Below, in pieces: positions 21,970 through 30,800 of a stretch of 63,134 bases of DNA. The notes beneath the pieces were generated by a model. That model saw only the letters and a list, made by a program, of their open reading frames with translations. It had not been told where the DNA came from and made no database searches. The position numbers were made by a program, and so were the translations under genes. Position 1 is the first letter of the stretch, and every line of letters starts with the position of its first letter. This stretch comes from a virus: positions 1 through 63,134 of IMG/VR virus record IMGVR_UViG_3300032677_000031, one strand, 5' to 3'.

Positions 21970-22268
21970 GAAGCGCTGGAACCAGCGTGATCCGAGTTCA
22001 GATAAGTAACGCCCACGGGGTAATGGTTTGCAGCACGCGAAAGATACGTGACTACGTCAACTACGAGTTGGGCATACTTGGAGTAGCCACGCTCAATGCG
22101 ACCTAGCTCGTCGGTGAAGAAGCAATACTTCTTGGCCAGCGTGTCTTGGTAGACCTGAACCCCATTGACAATGGAGTAAGGCTGCAGGATGCGCTTTTGG
22201 AGGCGATACTGAGTGTCGGGGGAGAAAAATGAGTCGTGGCGGTAGCGCATGGTTGAAACGTAAGACAA
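21966..22268 (-). CDS. Phage hypothetical protein, 100 aa
   Basis: 100 residues, probably starting at MSYVSTMRYRHDSF or at the inner Met. Contains SPDTQYRLQKRILQPYSIVN and a C-terminal GYSKYAQLVVDVVTYLSRAA helix. It is the last gene of the late strand. Its TAA and the TAA of the primase-helicase are both drawn from the same TTAA (21966-21969), so convergent transcripts must overlap. No terminator is visible between them. Confidence 0.55.
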   Translation of the reverse strand: MSYVSTMRYRHDSFFSPDTQYRLQKRILQPYSIVNGVQVYQDTLAKKYCFFTDELGRIERGYSKYAQLVVDVVTYLSRAANHYPVGVTYLNSDHAGSSAS

Positions 22269-22282
22269 CCGAGGCTATCTCG

Positions 22283-22675
22283 TCAATCAGAAAGTGCTTC
22301 CTCTACCGCATCTCCGGATGCCTGTACCCAATCATTGTGATCATCCCAATCGTGGTTCAGGGCCTCAGCAACTATCCTTTCTACCTGAGTGGCAATGAGA
22401 TGCTGCTTGTGGTAAGGGGCATCTGGATGGTCGCCGGGCTCCTCGAGGCTTGGGTTGTCAATATCCCACTGGGATACGGCCTCCTCCTCGATGCCGGCCT
22501 CTTTGCAGAGAAAGGCTTCGACCATCTCGTGCAGGGCAACTAGGAAGGCACTGCGGTCGTTCTTTTCATGCTCCGCCACCGTCACGTGGAGATGGCCGTC
22601 CTCGTTGAACAGCCAATCTCCACAGGTGGGGTACCGCAAGCACTCAGGTGCTTGGGTCTTGAGGGTGATTTTCAT
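22283..22675 (-). CDS. Conserved phage protein with HExxE motif
   Basis: 130 residues. GDWLFNEDGHLHVTVAEH, then FLVALHEMVEAFLCKEAGIE (HEMVE at about 49-53), HPDAPYHKQHLIATQVERIV and a final DWDDHNDWV. This set is recurrent in phage genomes (H-E-[LM]-[VI]-E with DPDAPYRxQH). The HExxE plus later His/Glu suggest metal binding, but enzymatic activity is not established. Overlaps the HNH gene by 4 bp. Confidence 0.6.
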   Translation of the reverse strand: MKITLKTQAPECLRYPTCGDWLFNEDGHLHVTVAEHEKNDRSAFLVALHEMVEAFLCKEAGIEEEAVSQWDIDNPSLEEPGDHPDAPYHKQHLIATQVERIVAEALNHDWDDHNDWVQASGDAVEEALSD

Positions 22676-23337
22676 AGAGGCTGGAGTTCGTGTGGGAGTT
22701 TGTCGGATTTTGAACGGTTTATCCGCATGGGTATTATCTGCATATTGGTATGGATATGATACCCTCCCCTAGAGATAGGTACAATGTGATCTACTTCATG
22801 GGGGATATTTAAGCAATCGGAAACCCTGCGACTACAATCGTATATCGTAGTTATGATGTTTTCCTGACCCCGATGAAGCATTAAAATGGCGTTTCTTTTT
22901 CTGCTTCGGCGTTTAGCAGCAAGCTTGTTGGTTTGGTCAGGGTTAGCCAACCTCCATTTTGTTTTTATTGCTCGACTTTTTTCCCGATTGTTTTCTTGCC
23001 ACTTTCGAGAATACTCAATCCTCCTAGCGCTGCACCTAGTGTCGGAAGCTTTTTTCCGTTTTCTGTGCTCTTCAGGATTCTCTAATCTGAATTGATTTGC
23101 CCTTTTTTTAGCTGCTTCTAATTGATTACTGAAAACCTTGGGGGATGCCCAAATTTCTCGCATGACGTATTCCCCCTTACGCTTTCGGTATTGCTTTACA
23201 TAAGTAGAAAACAAAAAACCATCTGAGATACGAATGTCGCCACGAAGATATTTTCTTACTGTACCGTCAGGAAAAAGTTCCCCCCGTTTTTGACGGGGGT
23301 TCCCTTTGCTCGGTAGGTAGTCTAACTCTTCCGCCAC
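22672..23337 (-). CDS. HNH homing-type endonuclease 3
   Basis: 221 residues. An expanded N-terminal module, RGELFPDGTVRKYLRGDIRI then EIWASPKVF (residues 18-70), is followed by a very basic helical linker (72-150) and the HNH core PHEVDHIVPISRGGYHIHTN then MQIIPMRINRSKSDKL. The nuclease core belongs to a different subgroup from endonucleases 1 and 2, so the same N-terminal module is joined to a different core. A+T-rich compared with the adjacent genes. Confidence 0.8.
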   Translation of the reverse strand: MAEELDYLPSKGNPRQKRGELFPDGTVRKYLRGDIRISDGFLFSTYVKQYRKRKGEYVMREIWASPKVFSNQLEAAKKRANQFRLENPEEHRKRKKASDTRCSARRIEYSRKWQENNREKSRAIKTKWRLANPDQTNKLAAKRRSRKRNAILMLHRGQENIITTIYDCSRRVSDCLNIPHEVDHIVPISRGGYHIHTNMQIIPMRINRSKSDKLPHELQPL

Positions 23338-23350
23338 TGAATTAAAATAG

Positions 23351-24652
23351 CTAGTCTTTGAAATAATTCAATCCTAGCTCATCAAGCTTTTTGATTTGTT
23401 CAAGGGCGGTTTCTGTGGATGCCTTGGGAATGTCAATATAATACCCACTGACCCCTTCAGCATTGGCAAAAGCTTGTTCAATGGCGTCCTCAATAGACTC
23501 ATCTGAAAGCCCAACAACGGCCCCAATTTCAGGTAGCTCTCCTTGGATGGGTGAAATATACTCCCGATCCCCAAATTTCATGGAGTTGCGGAGTTTAACA
23601 AATTCCCGAACCTCGGGATCAATGTTGACTGGTTGCCAATTTCCCGGAGCCCAAGAACTATGGATTAGAATTTCTGCCCCATAAGTTGCAGCGGGTTCTG
23701 GATCCACCACAATACCGTGAGCACCATAATATATAATTTCGGAGAAATTTTTGTAAATTAACTGCCAGCATTCATTTGGTGGAGAAGGACTTCTGGTGCA
23801 GGCATCAATCATAAATGGAGATAAATCCTTACCAATTCTGACTTCAGATGACATCCATCCGCGATATTCCCATGCTTTAAAAACGGGTTCCATTCGGTCG
23901 TTGAAACGACGAACAGGTTCTGGAAGATCCTTGTATTTCAAAAATTTTCCGACATAGCAAAGGTCTTTAACCTCAATACCTGCCATGAGCTGAGAAGGTT
24001 GCTTTCCGTCAATTACAAACCCATCAGTTCCAACCTCAACACGGTCAGCAAGCTCTTCTTCAACCGTAAATTCAATGACATCTTTGAGGGGCCCAATCTT
24101 GTGCTCAATCTGATTGATTTTTGGTTCAACGTCCCGGTAATGTTTGCAGGCAAACGTCTCAAAGGTTCCCCTCCACCGGCTCACCTTGCAGTAAAAGGTT
24201 TTCCCGTCATTTTCTTGCAAGAAGACCCTAAGGTTGTCCAAACCTACGATGTGCGTAAATTTACCAACCGGAAGGTCAAGTGCTTTAAGGATAAGCTTCA
24301 TTCCTTCCCGATCCAATTCAGCGCATTCTCCGGTTTTGCATCCCCAAACGGCTTTCCCTTGATCTGCTAGGTATTGCTGGAGAGGTCCGTGGTTTACGTC
24401 AGGGAACACCCAAACGTCAACCTCATCCATATAAGGAAAGGGGCTCAGGACAACTTCAATCTCATCATATCCCGTGCCAATCAAAGACGTCATATTTGGA
24501 AACCCAGATTCCCAAGGCGTGTAAACATAGACTTTCTTGAAATCCTGAGCTAATCGCAAGGCTTGGGAAATAAAAAGCCCGTGGTCTACAAACATGCAGA
24601 CCGCATCGCTGATGTCTTTCAGGTCTTCTTTACGAGGTATTTCTTTTGTCAT
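23351..24652 (-). CDS. ATP-grasp family protein
   Basis: 433 residues. Residues about 105-300 resemble an ATP-grasp ligase of the PurD/carbamoyl-phosphate synthetase type: ELDREGMKLILKALDLPVGK, GKTFYCKVSRWRGTFET (ATP-binding Lys), DVIEFTVEEEL and later SSEVRIGKDLSPFMIDACTR with acidic and Arg residues for Mg-ATP. The N-terminal domain (KKVYVYTPWESGFPNM) is Rossmann-like. Such enzymes join a carboxylate to an amine or thiol; the substrate is unknown. Standing at the far end of the late operon, it may modify a virion peptide, a cell-wall precursor or a nucleotide. Codon use is A+T-richer than the early block. Confidence 0.6.
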   Translation of the reverse strand: MTKEIPRKEDLKDISDAVCMFVDHGLFISQALRLAQDFKKVYVYTPWESGFPNMTSLIGTGYDEIEVVLSPFPYMDEVDVWVFPDVNHGPLQQYLADQGKAVWGCKTGECAELDREGMKLILKALDLPVGKFTHIVGLDNLRVFLQENDGKTFYCKVSRWRGTFETFACKHYRDVEPKINQIEHKIGPLKDVIEFTVEEELADRVEVGTDGFVIDGKQPSQLMAGIEVKDLCYVGKFLKYKDLPEPVRRFNDRMEPVFKAWEYRGWMSSEVRIGKDLSPFMIDACTRSPSPPNECWQLIYKNFSEIIYYGAHGIVVDPEPAATYGAEILIHSSWAPGNWQPVNIDPEVREFVKLRNSMKFGDREYISPIQGELPEIGAVVGLSDESIEDAIEQAFANAEGVSGYYIDIPKASTETALEQIKKLDELGLNYFKD

Positions 24653-24657
24653 AAATC

Positions 24658-24813
24658 TTACTTTTTCTTTCCGCGCATGCCGTGTAGCATGTTTGCTTTG
24701 CGTTTCTGTGCGTAGGCAATAGCTACGGCTTGTTTTGGGGGTTTACCGGCAGCGATCTCAGTCTTTATGTTTGACTTGAAAGCTTCCTTCGACGTCGATG
24801 TTTTGAGAGGCAT
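24658..24813 (-). CDS. Small basic phage protein, 51 aa
   Basis: [20 protein letters not shown] then [18 protein letters not shown], 51 residues. The MPLK...I..NI..E...[10 protein letters not shown] pattern is common in phage structural operons. Positively charged, possibly a DNA-associated virion or head protein. Five bp upstream of the ATP-grasp gene. Function unknown. Confidence 0.65.
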   Translation of the reverse strand: MPLKTSTSKEAFKSNIKTEIAAGKPPKQAVAIAYAQKRKANMLHGMRGKKK

Positions 24814-24854
24814 GGGCGGAAATGTAGGTTATTTTACCTTGTGTGACAAGTGAT

Positions 24855-27800
24855 TTAGCGATATGTGACGACCGGCGGTAGATCAGCTAGGGCTTTCTTT
24901 AGGTTGTCCAGCTCAGGGAGAGCCCTCTGGAGAGGCCATGCAAGGCTGGTAGACTTCTGGATGCCTTCGTGCGTGGTCAGACCCTTGACATGGTAAATGT
25001 CCTTCAAAAATCCGATCGGCTTTCCGGCAACGCTCCAAGGATAAGAATAGTGGGTGTTGTCCTGAGTTGGACGGGTGCCTTTTTTCACCTCGAACAAGCC
25101 GACGACCGTGTCGTTTGGCAGGTCAAAGATCCAATCGGTGGATAGGTCGCGGGCGATATCGTGGGGCAAAAGACCCATTGCTGCCAGCTCTTTGGAGCTG
25201 ATCGGGAGCTTGCTTCGCTGCATTTGACCGAGGAATGGCTCCATGTCACCGAAGTTAAGCTTCTTGCCGCGGACAGCGTCTGCGAATTTGCTGAAAGAAG
25301 TGATTTGCTTCCATTTAGCCCGGACGTTTTCGTCCATGTCTTTCTTTGTGCTATTTACAATGGCACTGGACATCTCTTTGATCTGGGCATCCAGCTGTTT
25401 CTGGGTGACATGCTTGGTGTCGCGGGCTTGCTCCATAGCCTCCACGTATCCGAGCTGACCGGTGGGGTTCTTTAGGTGATTGATCGGGCTCTGCAGGGTG
25501 ACGGCGACCAGTACGCTGTCGGTGCCATGCTTTTCAGCCAGCTTGTTGACGCGGTTGACAAAGGTAGAGGCAGGTCCATCGTTGGTAAATGCCCAGACGC
25601 CATTGTTGAGCAAGGTCATGTGCTCAGGGCCGCCCTGTGCCTCTACGCTCAGCTTTTTCTTGTCACCTGTCGGCCCTACATACTTGGTTCCTACGCCCAT
25701 GCGGTCGGCGGGCAAGGCAAACATCGGTCTGTCGGCATAATCCTCGAGATTTATTCGCTGTGAGGCCGGCAGGAAGTTGACAAGAATCTTAGGCTTAGCG
25801 ACAAAGTCGGCCTCCGGGTTGGTGACAACAACATGTCCATCCAGCCTGACCCGTGGCTGCTCTTCCTTGGCCTTCGTAGGCACAATCGTCGAGTCGATCA
25901 CGTAGGGGAACTCGTGGCCGTTCTCGTCCTCGAGCATGACGGCGTTCATGCCGTGGAGATCCTTGATCTTGATACCGAGATCGTCGTTGACGTATTCCAT
26001 CGGCAGGGTGCGGCGGAAGCCAATTTCTTTCATCATTGCATCGGTCTCAGGAACGCTCAGGCCACGCTTGATCTTGAGGAACGGCTGCGACACCTCGGAG
26101 TAAAGTCCGGCAGGCCACTTGTTGCCATCAATGTCTACGCCACCGCTGCCCTCTACGTTCTGTAGGCCGCGGAAGGTCAGCGCAGCTTTAGGGAACAGCG
26201 TGTTGTGGATCTGCAGCGAGTCAAAATAGTCCGCCCACGTCGGGTAGTAAGGGTTCGGGGTGCGCTTTACGACGTCAGGCCCGGGAGGGAACGAAACTTG
26301 GTGCTCGCCACCGGCTTCAGAGCCATCGAGCTGCCATTGCTTGTGGAATGGCTCTGGATCCCGCATGAGCCCATTCTCTTCCGCATGCCTGCGGAGAGCG
26401 GTCTCTTCTACCTCTTTCCGAGAAGCGCTTCCCGAGGCTCCCTGTACACCTTCTGCACCTGAGCCTTGCGCTCCTCTGGCGACAGACGCGAACCCGCCGA
26501 GAAGTCGATTCCGGTCGTCTTGGCTTTGGCCTCCAGCTTGGATGCCAGCTCTTTCAGCTTGGGTGTCACTTTCAGTTTGTTGTTCATCAGTGGATAAAGA
26601 TTCGTTGGTTTGGGTTCCCTCGTCAACGCCTTTTTCTGCTGGCAGATAATTCACCCCAAAATACTTTGAGGTCTTGGGCGTCTTGAAGATCTCGCGACCC
26701 TGCTGTACTTCGGTGAGCTTGGTTTTCTTGAACATTGCCACGGCATCGAAGGCGCCGTTGTATGACTTGGGGCTGAAGTATCCGGCATAGCCAGCGTCCT
26801 CGATCATGTTGTCCATCTTCTCGCGGTTCAACATGCCGGCGACACCAAGAGGATCCTTTTCGAGGTCGTAGATGCTATTTCCGTCAACCTTGGCCACGTA
26901 CGGGGTACGACCGCGCATGATTCCCTCATAATTGCGGTCGTTGTTCAGGTAGAAGTAGGTCTTGGGGGCACCGCGGAGATCGCCCGGAGTGGCAGCGCCT
27001 TTGCCGAATTTGCTAGGATCTGCCGACTTGAGGCCGTGGGCACCGAAATGCACGAGATCGAGCTCTCCACCGACGCTGCCTTCTTTTTCCTTGGAAGGGT
27101 GCTGTACGGTAAGCTTTTTGGCTGGTAAGAAACTTGGTCCCGACTTAGTCCCGGCTTGAGCCTCTTTCTCGGCTGCGTCAATGAACTCCTGAGGAAGTGC
27201 TATGTTTTTCTGCTCAGCAAACGGACGTTCGGTGACAGGCACGTAACCTTTCTCGCCCTTCTTGGCGATGTTGCCCTCTTCGTCACGCAGGTGCGGACCA
27301 AAGTTGACCCAGCTGTTCTGCGCCAGAGTTTCTCCGGCCAGCGCCGGCTTGGCGGCATCTGAGAACATGCGGCTGTGCTCAAGATAGGCATTGAACTCAC
27401 CCCTCGGCCCAAACTCGTACCCATTTGCCCCGTGACCCACAATGTCGTGCACAACGCGGAACACGTCGTTGACCGGTACGTTCTCTGCACCGTTGAAATT
27501 GACCCCTGAGTCCTGCAGCATCGGGTTCTCGGCACGCATCTTGTCCGTTATGCCAGATTCTCCGTACCCTTCCTTGGTCTGGAAGTAATACAGGTGCTTA
27601 TTGTCCCGCACGTCCTTCATCATCTCAGCCGAGTTGGCGTATGGCTGACCTTCGCCAGTCCAAGGAGTGGCCGTATAGCCGGCCTTCTCGAATGCCTTCC
27701 ACTGATCGACAACTTCATTTGCAAGCGCCGTGTAAGCCTTCTTGACCTCAGGATGACTCGGATCGTTCTTGGCTTCCTCGTAATGATCGGCAATACGCTT

Positions 27801-30800
27801 GGCAAGCTCTTCGTTTACGGGGACAGCCTGACCATGCGGGCGGTATTCCATGCCGGCATTTTTTACGTAATCTTCGGAAATACGTTGGACGTCTTGGTTA
27901 GCGTTCTTTGCAGGCTGGGCATAGGGGGTGCGCTGATCGGGGGCGACATAGGTAGCCTTGACTGCATTCAGAGCCTTTAGAATCGGGTTATTTTCCTCAT
28001 TAGGCTCCTCGGTAGCTTTGCCTTCCCTTGCAGGCAAGAAGTTCATCAGCTGCTTGCCGTAGTCTACCGGAAGCGGCGGAGCTGTGCTCTCAAGCATGTC
28101 AGCAATCGAATCTGCACGCACCGACATGATCGTACGATCTGCGTATTTGCCCTTAGGATCGCCTTTCTTGCGCGGTATGACGGTACGATCAGGATTGGCG
28201 CTGCGAGCGTCATTATTTGTAAGATTAAGAAAATCATTGAAGATATTTTTCTTCTCCAGAGCAACTTTAGGGTCTGGATCTAGCCCAGTCTCGCCCGGCT
28301 TACCGGTCAAGTGATTCTGCAGATACTTTCCGGCAAACTCGCGGAAGAAAGCCTCACGATTACCGCCCCAAGGTGCCAGACGCCCGGGCAGACGATCCGC
28401 CCACAGGTCAAGCTTGTTGAGCAGACGAGTGACCGAGACCGTAGTGATCAAGAAGTTGCCATCCTTTGAGAAGTGCATGCCAATCGGCACGAGATCGTAG
28501 ATTTTAGGGCTAAAGGATACTGCCTTGCCGCGGTCATCAACACGGGCAGCGTAATCAATCAGCATGCGATTACCATCGCCGCGAGCCAGCAAATCATTGA
28601 ACCGGAGGATTGATTCCTTGACCTTAGCCGGCACAATTTGCTCGGGAAGGGCTCGTATAGCTGCAATCTGAGCAGGCGTAAAGGTACCGCGGTAGGACAG
28701 ACGATCTTCAGATACAGGACGGAACCCCTCGGGTTCCCCTTGATAGGCAGTATCCAGAGCATCACGAATCAAATCGGCACGAGTCTTAACAAGCTGCTTG
28801 ATTTCCTTAGGGGAAAGCATCTGCGGCGTTTCGCCGTCCGGACCCATGACAATTTCCCGGGAAACCTTGAGCGATCCGCCCTCAGGAACTTGCACCCCTG
28901 CCGGTGCTTCTCCGTATCCGCTGCGCTGATTTAGCGTACCGTTTTCGTTGCCCCAGAGACCTTCCTTTGCCATCGGATCGGTCAATACCGTTTGACCGAC
29001 TACGTTTCCGTTGGCATCAAATACGGTTGCGCGGAACTCGGTCTTAAATAGACCTGAGTCACGGCCATAGCGCTCACGGAGCGCCTTGTTACCAATCAGC
29101 TTGGCTTTGGTAATCATCGGTGCCACAGACTCCCCGGCAGTAGGAGTTGAAATCATTCCGTTCAGCTTCTGCAGCTGGCGGACGGCATTACGGTGAGCGG
29201 AAAGTACCTCAGGGGTAAATTGGGCACCGGTTGCGACCGAAGGGGTTGCGGCAAAGGGGTCACGACCGCCGTTGCCCATGTACTTATCTACGGCACGTGC
29301 GACAATGCTGTTCTGCCGGTTCAAAGTTGCCCAATCAAGTAGGTGCTGCTGCACAGAATCAAGGCTCTTGAGATTGTGTCCCGTGAACGAAGAGGCATTG
29401 AGATCGGCACGTACCTCTTTCTTCATGTAGTCAACGATAGCCTTTTCGTTAGGGCGATCGTTCACCGTATCCCAGAGCTGATTGCCCTTAGCCCACTGTT
29501 CTTTAGCGGCCTTGTCGCCTTCACCGGACAGATATTCGTTAAAGAACCGATCAACGAGATCCTTGTTGCTGAACAGTCCTTTGGTGCTTTGATAAACTTT
29601 GCCATCGAGACCTCGGTCTTCGAAGTCAAACAGAAGTTTGTCGGTCTGAGCATTGAGCTCACGGAACTCAGGAATGTCATCCAGTGCGTGACCGAACTCG
29701 TGCCGAAGAGCATCGGCAAAGGATACGTTTTGAGCCTTTGCAAAGTCAGCAACCTTGTCAATGTTGACAACCGCGGTTGGCTTCATCGGATCAAAGGTCA
29801 CACGTGTCATCGGAGCCTGCAGCGCTGTTGGAACAGACTCACCCGGCACAAACTCACGACCCCCCGTAGGGAAATACAATCCAGCTCCAGTCTCAGCAAT
29901 CTGCTGCAGCTCTGCAGGAGTCTTGTCGGGATTCTGGGCAACCATCCGGTCAACGATCTGAGGAGTGGAAAGGATTTCGACTCCGATATTCTTCTGACCT
30001 GCGCGGAACGGACCATTAGTCGTTTCGTGCATGGTATTGATCATCTTTCCAATTTCCCGAGCATACGCCTGACGGGTGGCAACGTCGGCATTTGCAAGCT
30101 CTGGGTGCGTGCGGACAACATTTGTCCAATCCTGCAGCTGGCGGATGTTTTCCTGCGTCTCCGGAGAAAGCTGCTGCATCGTCTTGTAAATGTCGGCATC
30201 GGTCTGGCGTATTTCACGCTGATGTGCTGAGGGATCTTGACGAAGAGCCCCGTGCAAAGCTTTAGCAAACACACCAAAGCCAATACCGCTTTTCAAGCTA
30301 TCGGCCAGCTCATCGGCATCCTGAGAATTGAGGGCTCCGGTTGCTACGCCCAAGGCTCCCATGTTTACGCCCTCGCGACCGTAATCTTTAATCAGGTTAC
30401 CCAGTTTGTCGTAGATTTTACCGTTCTTAAACAGGGTCTGGGTCAGCTGAGAGGCTTCCGGATTAGCTCCGGCAAGTTCAAACATTCCCTTGCGACCGCC
30501 GGCAGATACGGCTTTTGCTTCGGCAAGATCAGCCAGCGTACGTGGGATCTGCGTTACCGCTTCGAGTCCCTTGAGCTTACCCAGAGCGCCGAGAGCGGTA
30601 TGTTCTACGATTGCTCCCAGCAAAGCACCGCGCAGAGGGTGTTCTTTGTCTTCACCGTATCCGATAACGGCACCGGGCAAATCTTTCAAAGCTGCCGTAC
30701 CAACAGCTGCCAATATGGGTCGATTTTGTGCAAATTCAGCTGCTGCCTGCTGCAATCCTTCGGTCGTATCCGCAAACTTTTTAGCCGCCGACCCTAGCAA

